Positions 32,410 through 42,740 of a DNA stretch of 64,000 nucleotides are shown here, in pieces (the stretch's first letter is position 1; every line of letters begins with the position of its first letter). Origin of the DNA: Rhodosorus marinus (lineage: Eukaryota; Rhodophyta; Stylonematophyceae; Stylonematales; Stylonemataceae); assembly GCA_029953675.1 (NCBI GenBank), contig JAMWBK010000009.1, forward strand, positions 868,001 through 932,000, read 5' to 3'. The position numbers and the translations under genes were made by a program. The notes beneath the pieces are model-generated. The model was not told the origin of the DNA and ran no database searches. It was given only the letters and a program-made list of their open reading frames with translations.

Positions 32410-32892
32410 ATGGCGAAGCCAAAAGCTCAAGCTTTGGACACTAATCCTAGCTCTTCTCGAGAGCCCAATTGTCCACTGAAGAGGTGCCGCAGGCGTTTGG
32501 GTGAAACTGTCCATAAGCTTCTACAGCTCTCGGAAGAACCTCGTCCCTTTCCCTTTTCCCCGGCAACCTTGGCGCTGGAAATCGCGTCACACGAATCAAG
32601 GCACTGCTCGGATGAACAGAAAATCCGGACAAGCCGAGTCTACAGCAATTTTCGAATCAACCAGTCCGAAGAGCCTTTGGGCATCCTCTGGCTTTGGCAG
32701 CTCCCCCTTTTTGAAGGAGGTAAGCTGCACTTAGCCAAGCACAGAGCACTCGTTGGAAACGTTGAAGCTTGGGGGAGATCTTTCGGACCGCAAAGGTTTG
32801 GTACTGGTAACGTTCCTGGGGAGCGCTGTTTATCATCAAGCCAGTACAAAGTTTTCGATCGTCATAATAGAAATCCGAACCACAATGGGTGA
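32410..32892 (+). CDS. Uncertain 160-residue open frame upstream of TMCO1
   Basis: A plus-strand frame with an ATG start runs 32410-32892 and overlaps the TMCO1 ATG at 32885. It encodes a basic N-terminus (KRCRRRLGETVHKLLQLSEE) and then mixed sequence without a domain I recognise. Minus-strand frames cover much of the same stretch. It lacks a clear G+T-rich leader, so it may be chance or the 5' region of TMCO1. Confidence 0.2.
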   Translation: MAKPKAQALDTNPSSSREPNCPLKRCRRRLGETVHKLLQLSEEPRPFPFSPATLALEIASHESRHCSDEQKIRTSRVYSNFRINQSEEPLGILWLWQLPLFEGGKLHLAKHRALVGNVEAWGRSFGPQRFGTGNVPGERCLSSSQYKVFDRHNRNPNHNG

Positions 32893-33735
32893 ATCGATTC
32901 TCAATGCTCTGGTGATTGTGCTGGTGAGTATCTGTGCGAACTTGGTGAGTGAAGGTAGGCGTTGTTTTGCAAAAGCCTCAGTTCTGTGGATCTATCTTCC
33001 TCTGTTTGGATCTTTTTCGTTTTGTGATGGGCGGCTGAACTAGAGGAATTGACGGACGTGGATGTCTCAGGAATTTCGTGGATTTTTGTATACCGAACGG
33101 ATTCTTTCAAGCAGAGCAAAGTGCGACTCAACGAGTTGAATAAGAGACGTAAGTTGGCGGCAAATGCTCTGTGATCCGCTTTCAAAGAGTTAATGTAGTC
33201 AATCGATGCACCCAACTGTGCGCATGTTTTTCTTTGTTGCAGTTGAGAAAGAGGAAGCAACTCTGGTTGGACTTGAGAAACGGAAAACCCAGGAGAAGAA
33301 GATAGAGCGCTACAACGAAGACATAAAGAAAGCAACTTCCCAATTGAATGGCTCAAGGTTCAAGGTTAATATCGGGATATCGTTGCTTCTGATGGGTGTG
33401 TACCGCCTCATCAGCTTTATATTTTACGGAAAAGCGGTAGCAACCCTCCCATTTGAACCCATACCATACCTGCGAGGTAAGCTGTTAGGGCAGAAAAGCT
33501 CGACCGGATGGTCCCCCAAACTAACCATGGAAAGGAACGTTTTATGATACTGCCAGGGATGACCCACAGAGGGCTTGAAGGAGACAATTTCCGCGAGTGC
33601 TCCTTCGCATTTATTTATGCGATGTGCACGATGGCTTTCAAGGGGACTCTACAGAAAGCCCTCGGACAATCTGCCCCTCGCAACACGTACGATTACATGA
33701 AGAACATGGAGAAAGACAGTATGTTTTCGAGGTAA
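32885..33735 (+). CDS. TMCO1: TMCO1-type ER calcium-load-activated channel / insertase
   Basis: Four exons in phase: 32885-32954, 33071-33148, 33243-33476 and 33557-33735, giving 186 residues, the family length. TMCO1 is an Oxa1-superfamily ER membrane protein that works with the multipass translocon and has been described as a calcium-leak channel. Helix 1 is ESILNALVIVLVSICANLVS, followed by GISWIFVYRTDSFKQSKVRL, a coiled charged segment (EKEEATLVGLEKRKTQEKKI), helix 2 with SLLLMGVYRLISFIFYGKAV, the conserved ATLPFEPIPYLRG, and the last helix with CSFAFIYAMCTMAFKGTLQK. The C-terminal tail is short. Introns are 80-116 bases. The order and spacing match animal and plant homologues well. Confidence 0.93.
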
Positions 33736-34953
33736 TATTAAAATCTGGTTGTACGGCCAACTTTTGCAGTCTTAGAGCTCCGACGCTGAGACCGCAGCAT
33801 TGAAGAGATCCAAACCGCGCCGAAAACGGTGCTCTAAAGCATCGACTGAGAGGGGATCGAAATTGCCTTGACGTTCTCACGACCTGCAGAGGGCCCCTTC
33901 CAGTGAGTCGATCATCTGCTAGTCCAGCATCTTTTGAGCAACCAAGTCAAGCCATTCGACAGGCAGGTGACCAAAACAAGGCCCCAGTCCCCAACTGTGC
34001 ATAGCCACAGATCTTGTCACCCACCACTGCATCCAGAAATGTCAAAAGAACCCAGCGTATTGATCATGGCAAAAAATTGGCGAAAGGCAAACCCTCCTAT
34101 GAGGAAATCAATCCGCATTTGTTTCAAGGACGCTTCAATCAGACAGGCTTGCATGCATAGCCATAGCAAGCGTTTTGTCCGTTCACAAAGATGAGGAAAT
34201 GCCAGTACACGTCCGGTTTAAGTACGCGACTTGCTCCCAAAGTTCTCAATACCCGCCGACATCCACATCAGCCAAAATAAAAATGACTGATAAGTCAGTC
34301 ATTTTAAAATCCACAGCCAAGTAATGAGTCACAAGTGTCTTTAATTATCCAATGAAACCATAGAAAGTTTAGGATTTCAACGAATAATATAGATACGCGT
34401 GTTATTTCTATTTTCTTGTGGAATTCTGTTTCTTTGTCGTCGGCGACGGGGCTGGGCTTTCAAGATGGTTGGATTGTATTTTTGGTTATTTTGGGGACTA
34501 TTTTCACTGTGAAGGATTTTGGGAGGTTTGCATAGATTGTTTTTTCCAGGTGGAAACGGCGTTTGTGATGAGAGGGAAGGAAGTGGGATGAAACACTGTG
34601 GTGCGGTGGGGGAAGCGAGAGAGGAGTGACGAGGCTTGTGGTTAGGTTTAGTTTTTGTTTTGAAGGAGGCTGGTGTTTTGGTTACCTGGTAAGTCTGGAT
34701 TAATGCTCCAAGCATCCACTGGTTTCGGATTTTTGTATTCCGGTTGGATGTTGTGCTGTTTTGTTCTTTCGGTTGGAGTGGTGGAGGTTTTGCTTTTGTC
34801 CGAATAGACGATCGAGTTTTCTTGAAGTTCTTGAGGCCTGCGTGGTTTTTTTTTTTGTCCTGTGAAGTCAGTTTTGTGTGGTGTCGTGTGGTGTGATTTG
34901 TGACTGATTCGTCGGACTTTTCTTGTTTGTTTGTTGTTTAGCAATCTGCGAAT
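33736..34953 (+). promoter_or_regulatory. Spacer, AT patch and G+T-rich leader of RPS29
   Basis: 33736-34240 has no supported gene. 34240-34400 is AT-rich and contains an 11-bp hairpin. 34400-34953 is strongly G+T-rich on the plus strand and ends at the RPS29 ATG, one of the longest leaders in the window. Minus-strand frames over the leader are Pro/Thr/Lys low-complexity artefacts. Confidence 0.5.
34280..34305. repeat. 11-bp perfect inverted repeat, 4-base loop
   Basis: AAAATGACTGA at 34280-34290 pairs with TCAGTCATTTT at 34295-34305 across TAAG. It sits in the AT-rich patch upstream of the RPS29 leader. It could be a terminator-like or protein-binding palindrome. Confidence 0.75.
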
Positions 34954-35216
34954 ATGGGTCACTCTAACGTGTGGTATTCTCATCCGAGAAATAATGGAAA
35001 GGGAGCGAGGCAGTGCCGAGTTTGCGCCTCAAGGTCAGGTATCATCAGAAAGTATCAGATTGATATCTGTCGTCGCTGCTTCCGGGAAAATGCGGAGAAG
35101 ATTGGATTCCACAAGGTAGGAAATTGCAACTACATCCGCAGAGACGCGCTCCTTGGATCATTTGGATCTGTCGTTCTGAGTTTTTGAGTGCTTGTGTCCC
35201 ATTGCAGTACCGGTAA
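34954..35216 (+). CDS. RPS29: 40S ribosomal protein S29 (uS14)
   Basis: Exon 1 is 34954-35115 and exon 2 only 35208-35216 (two codons plus stop), giving 56 residues, the standard length. The start [20 protein letters not shown] is diagnostic. The zinc ribbon is CRVC ... CRRC, with [13 protein letters not shown] between. The end is IGFHKYR. The protein sits on the head of the small subunit. The intron of 92 bases directly before the last two codons is unusual and makes the C-terminal residues dependent on splicing. Confidence 0.97.
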
Positions 35217-35643
35217 ACGCGCACGGAGTCCATGTTGTATCTGACGCACTGCTAGAAACGCTGATCTGAAGTTGAGAGAATGAATAAACTCTATTTGAAA
35301 TTCATCTTAAACTACGAAGTCCCCAATGGGAAAGTGAAACGAGTTCTGATAGCAGCTCTACATGCCTCAAACAATCGTTGACTCGGCTTGCAGTTTGCTG
35401 GTCTCCATCATAGCTGATAGGAAGGTCTTGATATGCCTGTCGGAATTATTTTAGCCCACGGGATTGCTTCTCCAGGTTTAACCGAACGCTCACATGAGGA
35501 ACAGCTTAACGGAAAGGCTGGGCAGTTTGTTTTTGTCAATTGCAATAGTTCTTTTAATACTGGTTAGTTTCCCTGAAAATTCCGAGTTGTTTTCTCCCCG
35601 ATCGTGTCCACGCCTTCCAGATTGTTTCACTAGGAAGATGTGT
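35217..35643. other. Convergent spacer between RPS29 and MCM10
   Basis: No gene is seen. The two flanking genes end towards each other. A short minus frame at 35490-35681 is the 3' flank of the MCM10 gene. Confidence 0.4.
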
Positions 35644-37226
35644 TCATTCTCCCTCACTTGATCCATACAGAGATATTTCATCTGCCTGTTCAGGGAGATC
35701 TTGCCCTATTCCGTCGATGGCTACTTGCGGGAGAAGATCTTTTGTCGGATTCAGGCGCTCAAAGAATCTTGCTCCATTTCCATAGTGGAGATTCTTGCTC
35801 TTCTTCAGCACGCTTTTGACGTCTGCCGGCGGCGGTATCCGTGGTGGGTCCTTCACGTCAGTCTCGGAGGTATTCTGGGTTTGCTCTTGGTCATGGAAGC
35901 GCCCCTGGTCAACGACTTTTCGGCTATCGAACAGCCGGGATGAGGGGGCAACAAAGCCATTGAGGGCTGGGCGCGTAGTCTTGGTCGCTGACTTGAAAAA
36001 TTGTTGAGTGTGAAAGTCACATTTCTCTCCTGCAGGAGCACGAAATATCTTAACGTTAGAAAGACCGGAGCAGCGACGGTCCAGGGTGGGTCTGAAGCTC
36101 GTACCGGTGCGTTTGTCGAGCCAGGTTGTACAATTGTGAGCTAAACATCTTCCAAAGTCTTTCGATTCTCCTAGCACCAAAATCTGTTGAGGGACGTTGA
36201 TGAAGAGCCCCATCCCAGATTTTCCTTTGATTGTATTGTCCGAAATCGATCCATTCACTACGGCAAGAATAGTGCCAGCATTCAGCGCCTCCGCCCGACG
36301 GGCTGCTTTGTTAAGTGCGTGAACTGGCATGTTCGTCCTCTTTCCTCGAGCCGCCAGATCCGACAAGTAAATTGTAGTGTACCTGCGCCCGGTGATCAGA
36401 GACCCTTGTCAACGACTACTTTAACAATGAAAAACGCATTCAAATTGTATCCATTCTGCTTTGATGTGCATGCTTACGGGGACCCTTTCTTCGATTCTTT
36501 CTTTTGTAACACGCTCACAATGCAGCCTACTACAAGGGTGCTCTGCTCAGGGCTTCTCATAAGCCGATCATAGTCGCGCTCCAACTCAGCAGTGGTACGT
36601 GGATTGCATTCACATCTATGGAGGGAGCACGTGAAGGCTTTAGGTGAGTGAACGACTGCACCAAGCTGACCGGAACGTGCTCAAGCGGAGGTTTGGCGTG
36701 ACTTACGCAAGCCTCTCGTACTTGTCCTCAGCGACTAGCCATCTGGATAAGCGGAGCGAATGCACGTTGCCGGCGACTTGACCGTCTTGGGTAGTAGATC
36801 TTACTTCCTCAGCAGATTTTATTAGCTTCTGTGAACCGGGATGTTGGACAATTCAGAACGGAGAAGAGTATTCCTTGTGTCCTCTTGGGCCTACCTTACC
36901 TGTTTCGATGCAAGTGCCGGACGTTGGCCGGGATGCTTTCTCTTCTTTCCGACCCCGGGACGACCCATCCAAGAACCCTCTGTCACCCTGTTGCCAGCGA
37001 TTCTTTTCCTCAAAAGATCTGCCCTTTCGGATCTCTTCTCTTTGTCCAGCGAGCTCAATGCCACTATTCTCTGCCTCCTGACTTCGTCGAAGCTCGCGGA
37101 GGTTTCGTCAACCGGTTCCCCCACCAAATCCTCCTCCACATCCTCCACCGCATCGTCATTTTTATCGCACAGGGACAGAACCAGAGCGGCATCTGCAGAA
37201 AAATTGTATTCATCTCCTTCCCCCAT
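35644..37226 (-). CDS. MCM10: MCM10-like DNA replication initiation factor
   Basis: Five exons in phase: 37226-36900, 36828-36707, 36615-36478, 36382-36105 and 36029-35644, giving 416 residues. MCM10 activates the CMG helicase and binds DNA and polymerase alpha. The N-terminal 110 residues are acidic and basic and probably disordered. Then HSLRLSRWLVAEDKYERLA leads into the OB fold: STLVVGCIVSVLQKKESKKG, YTTIYLSDLAARG, and EALNAGTILAVVNG. Next is SMGLF-like GMGLFINVPQQILVLGESKD and the zinc finger DFGRC...C...LDKRTGEKCDFH (C-x4-C-x11-C-x2-H), typical except for a short first loop. The C-terminal part has KSVLKKSKNLHYG. It is shorter than animal MCM10, like fungal and plant forms. The start is the first ATG after a GTG in the same frame. 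Confidence 0.78.
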
Positions 37227-37739
37227 TTTGCCCACCAGTGATCAAGTGAAAACCTTTCCACCCACCGCAACAAAACAACTCAGAATCGACTCTACTACTC
37301 ATACATCTTCTCACAGCAGAAAGGCCAAGAATGGTGAAGCCCCTGAATCCAACCGATTCCGGTCTCTTCGCGAAATATCGCATACCCTCCTGCTTTGCCA
37401 ATCGTCGGAGAGCATTTCTGGAACCTCCTTTCGTTGATAAGATCACTTGAAAATCGAAATCTTTCCTGTGCAGAGTGCCACCCTAACACAAACTCTCCTG
37501 TCCTGAACCTCACTAAACAGCATGAGCTTCCCCAAGCATTGACTACTGCACCCAGCGAATGCTTCTGACACCTCTGGCGGCCCCCCTTTCAGTCCCCGAA
37601 CAACATTGACGATCGGGATGATGACGATATCATCGAGGAGGATAGGTTCTCCCTAGAAGACTCTTATGAAGTCTAATAAAACAGCCTCAGACTTGACCGG
37701 CTTGGACCATCCGTCTCGCACACCAGTCTCCCCAGCAGG
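37227..37739. other. 5' flank of MCM10, no supported gene
   Basis: Plus-strand C+A-rich patches (for example 37360-37560) may be the MCM10 leader. Frames on both strands here overlap and lack recognisable domains. Confidence 0.35.
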
Positions 37740-38194
37740 CACCCATTGAAAACGAAAAACAAATAGTCCATTTGCTTTTTGCGGATGAGTTTTGTGTATT
37801 TATTTTTGGCGCGAAATATTTCCCGCCCAATTTATTTTGGATCGATGGGCGAGATGTTGGTGCTGGGGGGGGCGGATGAGTTGGAGTGGGAAGGGGGTGG
37901 GGGGGAGGGGATGGAGAGTTGGGATGAATGGAAGAGATATCTTCCTGACTGAAAGGCTTTTGTTGGACTCTCCTGTTTTTAGAATCTCGTTGCGATTTTT
38001 TGGGGCAAGTCGTGACAGGTTTGAATCCTCTTCTGAAGCGACCAGATCTGTTTTGTTGTTTTTTTTGTTCGTGCCGTTTCTGGACGAGGGTTTTTGCTGC
38101 TTGGTTTAAGCTGGTTTCTTATGTGTTGCTGATTTTGACTTCTTGGCATATGTCTTTTGTTTAAGCTGGGATTTTTTTGGAAGGTGATATCCTC
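37740..38194 (+). promoter_or_regulatory. Orphan AT patch plus G+T-rich leader on the plus strand
   Basis: 37740-37840 is AT-rich with the palindromic GCGCGAAATATTTCCCGCCC. 37855-38180 is strongly G+T-rich with G runs. By the pattern seen at known genes this should precede a plus-strand gene starting near 38195, but the next convincing gene is on the minus strand. Confidence 0.35.
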
Positions 38195-38341
38195 ATGGAA
38201 CGTTCAGAGGCGCGGCGTAGTGAGGCCGGAATCTGGCATGCATATCCTTGGAGCCGGGCAAATAGGAGGGAGCCCTGCTCCGTTCTTGGTCTATCCAGCT
38301 CTCCTATAACGTCGCGACTTTGTCGTCTACAGTCTGTCTGA
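38195..38341 (+). CDS. Possible small protein after an orphan leader
   Basis: The first ATG after the G+T-rich leader opens 48 codons (MERSEARRSEAGIWHAYPWS...), basic and Ser/Arg-rich, with no homology known to me. It is too short to appear convincing by itself and may be the first exon of a non-coding or unspliced transcript. Only the position after a leader supports it. Confidence 0.2.
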   Translation: MERSEARRSEAGIWHAYPWSRANRREPCSVLGLSSSPITSRLCRLQSV

Positions 38342-38508
38342 GCTGGAGCAAAGCCCATCAGCTTCAGCACTTGAAATTTGCCAGCTGGACGGCCTGGTGC
38401 TTATCTCGATTCTATAGTTAATGATAATCTCAGTTATCATTAGGCAGGGGAACAATCGGACTTGGGAATTCAGAAACTCAGCCTACCAAGAAGTAGTTTG
38501 CTTGCACG

Positions 38509-39535
38509 CTACGGCAGATCGACTACGATGGGCTTACAGCTCCTGTTTCCCTCAAATTTGGAGTACTGTGCGACGTTCGCGAAGAGGGTGCCTTTGTCAC
38601 CCTGCCTCATGCTGCCATACGAATTATGAATATGCCCAAAGACGTGAATTTTGGGATCAATTTCCATCACCTACGAGGTTCAAAGCCAGTCAATCGATGG
38701 TAAGGACACTACTAGAACGAAACGGTTGAGTCCAGGCAAGGGAGGAATAGCGCACCTTTCGCTCAAGCGCTTGACATCCTACATGACCGCCGCTCGATGG
38801 TGAGTCGAGTATTCCGTATGGAGGTCCATGCGTGATCAACACATCAACTCTGTCGGGAATCTTAGATATCATTTCCTGTGTGTCCGTAGCGTTGTACAGC
38901 TGAAACACTCCAACAAACTTTTGAGCGAGTGCGGGACCGGGGGGAGCAGGGTCAGCCAAGGTTACAGCGAAGCGGTGATTGCTTCGATGAGATGCAAGAA
39001 TACCTTTGGGGTGAAAGGAGATCCGTAGAAAACATACCCGTCTATTTCAACTTGGGAGTCCTGAAGATAGATGGCATTGCTCAGAGTATCATCGGCTTCT
39101 GCCTTTGACATTATACCCAGAGCGAAGTCCATGTTGCCGCCGATAACAATCTTGTTACGGTGCGGAAGCGTCCCTAACCATTCGTTGAATCTGAAGGGGG
39201 AAAACCGCATAGGCAGTTGCATAGCGCTCTAGGTTAGAACACAAATCTCGCAACCTCTGCGTTTCTAGGAAGGCACGGTCATCTCATCCTCACCTTCGTA
39301 TGTCACTTGCTGAACCTCCCTCTGTAAAGTCTCCGGCATGAATGAGCACGTCACCGTCTGGAATCTCAATCTCTTGATGGTAGTCATGCGTGTCTGAAAT
39401 ACAAACAAGTCTCATCGCCTTATCGCTTTCGAGTCTTGGTGCAGTGCCACCTTCGCTCTCTCCACGAAACTTCAGCAACGCCCAAAAACAGGTAACCGCA
39501 CAAACAGCTACTGCCAGCAAAGCCGTCCTACGCAT
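38509..39535 (-). CDS. MPPED-type metallophosphoesterase with N-terminal anchor
   Basis: Four exons in phase: 39535-39294, 39190-39004, 38899-38756 and 38670-38509, giving 244 residues. The N-terminus has a membrane anchor (TALLAVAVCAVTCFWALLKF). The calcineurin-like phosphoesterase motifs follow: RLVCISDTHDYHQ (D-x-H), GDVLIHAGDFTEGG (GD), then KIVIGGNMDFA in place of GNH(E/D), NAIYLQDSQVEIDGYVFYGS, VDVLITHGPPYGILD, and VFGHIHNSYG (GHxH). Layout and spacing match MPPED1/2 and related plant and bacterial UPF0046 proteins, which hydrolyse cyclic nucleotides weakly or other phosphodiesters. The His of the third motif is replaced by Met, which probably alters metal binding. The substrate is unknown. 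Confidence 0.85.
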
Positions 39536-40086
39536 CCTCTTCAAACATTTGTCTAGTTGAGTATCTCGACCAGAGCGGTACACCGTGGCTCCTTTACCAA
39601 AGGCTCGCTCAAACCCACTTAGAAGACAGCATAAGCAGCGATGAAAGATATACGCAAGGCAATTTTGTACTCTTCTCGTCTTCAATGTCCCTGTATGGAT
39701 GTATTCCCAATACCGAGATATCCTCTTTCCTAAGGCATGGCCAGACTTCGGTGGTATTCACTTAACGAATCTTCCGCGGAGTTTCAAGTTCGGACGCATT
39801 CGCTTCTCTTGGATGTGTATACGGATCCGAGCTCAGCGGATCATAACCCTTCCATGGGTTTTGATCCTATGGTATTTCTTGAAAGACGCGAATCTATAGA
39901 GTCGGTTGAGATCCTCTCTGAGACCAAAGTCTGCTCGGAGTAGGGCAGTTGACTGGTCTTGTTGGCTGTGAAGACCGTTAGGAGCGCTGTAGCATCGATC
40001 GACGAGGTGCCTGAGGTAGATGCCGAATCGGCATCAATTGATAGTCACGTCTGAGTTTCGCTGAGGTGTTGATTGTTTAAGTCGAC
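39536..40086. other. Divergent spacer between phosphoesterase and phosphohexomutase
   Basis: The two genes are divergently oriented. No strong island or leader is visible, only mild skews. Short frames at 39699-39943 have no support. Confidence 0.35.
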
Positions 40087-42167
40087 ATGGAGCGAATGGC
40101 GATGGAAAGTTATTGCAAGTGGGAGCTGAATCAAACTCTGGTGAAGGAGGTCAGAGGTTGGCTTGCAGAAGGCAATGGCAAAGGTTTTGATCGATTCAAG
40201 AGTAGGCTCCAGTTTGGAACTGCGGGGCTTCGTGCTAGGATGGGACCTGGTCTGGATCGGATGAACACAGTAGCGGTAATGCAAGCCACGCAGGGGGTTC
40301 TCAAACATATTGAAGAGAAGTTGGGGCCGCAGAACGGGACCTCCAGAGGAATCGCGATAGCATTCGACTCACGACACAACTCTGAAGTGTTTGCAGCCGT
40401 AACGGCGACAGTCTGTCTGAGAAGAGGCTTCAAGGTCCTTTTCCATGATACCCCTGTCCCCACGCCGATACTAGCATATACAGCGAAGCTGAGATCTACA
40501 GCTGCAGCTATCATGATCACTGCCTCTCACAATCCGAAAGAAGACAATGGATATAAACTTTACGGGGAAGATGCTTGCCAGATTATTCCCCCAAATGACG
40601 AAGCCATTCAAAAGCTCATAGAAGAGAACTTCGAAGTATGAAACTCGTTCCAATTCTGATTTGCGAGATGCAGATTTGTCTGGAATCTGAATCGCTCTGT
40701 GGTAATCGTTTCGTCCAGCCGTGGAGTGACTATTCAGATGCTTCAATCAACTCCGTGACCTCAAACAAGCTCTGCAGTGTTGTTACGAATGACGTCGTCA
40801 GAGAGTATCTCAAGGAAGTGACGCAAAAGCTCCAGTACGTCGTCGCCGCAATACTCACGAAGTAGCAAAAGCTGGATCGCTGACATGTGTCATTGTTTCA
40901 ACAGTCGGGTTGCATCGGAGATAAACTCAGCGTCTCCAAGAATCGTCTATTCAGCATTTCATGGCGTTGGAGCAAAGTACGTGAAGTTAGTTTTTGAGAA
41001 GTTTCGGCTGCCGGAGTACATTCCAGTTGAAGAGCAGCTGTTGCCGGATCCGGATTTCCCAACGCTCGGATTTCCCAATCCGGAGGAGGGAAAAGGCGCG
41101 ATGGAGCTCTCCATCTCGACCGCGGAGGCATACGGCTCGAATATAATCCTAGCTAACGATCCTGACGCTGATAGATTGGCGGTAGCAGAGAAGCAAGAAA
41201 ACGGGCAGTGGAGACTCTTCACGGGTACGTTGGTTCATCAACGTCCCACTAGTTCTGTTTTTGCTAACTGAGCAACTTGAAAACTTGTGTCTCAGGCAAC
41301 GAAATTGGTGCTTTGCTTGGCTATCACCTTTGGGAAGTGGAGGGCCAGAATGCGCCTGAGGGTCAGAAGTTTTGCATGGTATCATCTGCCGTCTCATCCA
41401 AGGCCCTTGGGGCTATGGCCGCAAGAGAAGGATTTGTTTTTCTTGAGGCTTTAACGGGCTTCAAGTGGCTATCCCACGTTGCTCTCGAAGCTCGTTCTGA
41501 CGGCATCAAGCCGTTGGTGACCTTCGAGGAGGCGATTGGGTTCATGCTCGCTGACGTGGTTTACGACAAGGACGGACTTTCGGCTGCCGGTGTGGCTGCG
41601 GAAATGGTTGCTCAGTGCTATCAGTCAGGAATGACTTTGAGCAAACGGCTTTCACAGTTCTACGACACATACGGGTACTGTTGTAAAAGTTCAAGACGGC
41701 AAGCTGGCCCCGGTTCGTGGCTGACAAGATTTTTTCTTCCGTTTAGGTACTTTATTGGCTACAACGGGTACAGAGTGTGCAGCGATCCATCGACAATGAG
41801 GATGATATTCTCGAGACTGCGAGAATACAGAGCCGGGGGTGATATTGATGGAACGAAAATTCATTCGACAAGAGACGTCGGAGCCGGTACAGATACAGCC
41901 GCATCGGACGGGAAGTCAGACCTTCCCACCGGAGGTGGGACGGACTTCATTACTCTCCGACTCTCTGTGGACCTTCTCGGGACGGGAAAGCCACAGGAAG
42001 CTCCCAATCTCATTCTTTGCTACCGGGCGTCAGGCACGGAGCCGAAGTTCAAGTTCTATTCGGAGCTCTGCTGCTCGAGGGAAGAAGTAGACGGTGGCGC
42101 TCACGAAAAGCTTCGAGCTATAGTAGACAGCACGACCGAACATGCCGTCAATTTCACAACTAACTAG
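40087..42167 (+). CDS. Phosphoglucomutase-2 / phosphopentomutase-type alpha-D-phosphohexomutase
   Basis: Five exons in phase: 40087-40635, 40719-40834, 40905-41224, 41296-41674 and 41747-42167, giving 594 residues. The enzyme interconverts sugar-1- and sugar-6-phosphates (glucose or pentose phosphates) through a phosphoserine. Domain 1 carries [16 protein letters not shown] and the active serine loop [18 protein letters not shown]. Domain 2 has the metal site [13 protein letters not shown]. Domain 3 has TGFKWLSH and the sugar loop TFEEAIGFM. Domain 4 has the phosphate-binding [11 protein letters not shown]. The FGTAGLR start and overall length place it in the PGM2 branch rather than PGM1. No presequence, so cytosolic. 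Substrate preference cannot be read from the sequence. Confidence 0.93.
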
Positions 42168-42740
42168 CCCCGAAAGTTTGCTCTGTGCGTTTCGATGGCT
42201 TTCCCGCTGATGAGTTGAGGAGTTCCAAGCAAAGGACCGAGAAGAGAGCGGTGTTCATCATTCAACGAATGACCATCGAGCTTGGAGGGGACTAAATCCG
42301 CAGAAAACCCCTCCACGGGTTCCAGTACAAACGGAGACGACGACCGGGGGAGGGGACCTATGTATACTAAGAACAAGCTCTACTAACAGCTTGCCCTTTG
42401 CGACTATGACCCCAAAAAGCATATACTGTTCCATATACACAAAGCCATGTTGTAAAAAAACAAAACACAGCCGAGAGAATGCCAAAAATATAAAAAAATA
42501 CAAAAGAACTGTACAGCCCAGGGACACAACCAAAAAAGCTCTTTAACGACCCAAAAAAAATATGTCGCCCATTCCGCGGAGCTCAACTCACCATTTCTCA
42601 ATCAAATGGGGAATGACATCCACTTCCCACCACCCACTCCCCACCACCCACCAATCGGGCGTAAAATGCATCCACATCCCCACACTCAAAACCCTGCCCC
42701 AAAAACCCTCTACTTCTCACACCCACCCCCATCAAAAAAT
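42168..42740 (-). promoter_or_regulatory. C-rich segment suggesting a minus-strand transcription unit
   Basis: The plus strand 42560-42740 is very C+A-rich, the signature of a minus-strand leader, and abuts the AT island to its right. A minus-strand gene would therefore be expected at 42160-42560, antisense to or just after the phosphohexomutase 3' end. Minus frames there (an ATG at 42434 with 58 codons; another frame ending at 42164) are not recognisable, so only the leader is annotated. Confidence 0.3.

Noticed and set aside
36841..37437. 198-codon plus frame
   Set aside because: Antisense to the first exon of MCM10 and its C+A-rich leader; Ser/Thr/Pro-rich shadow.
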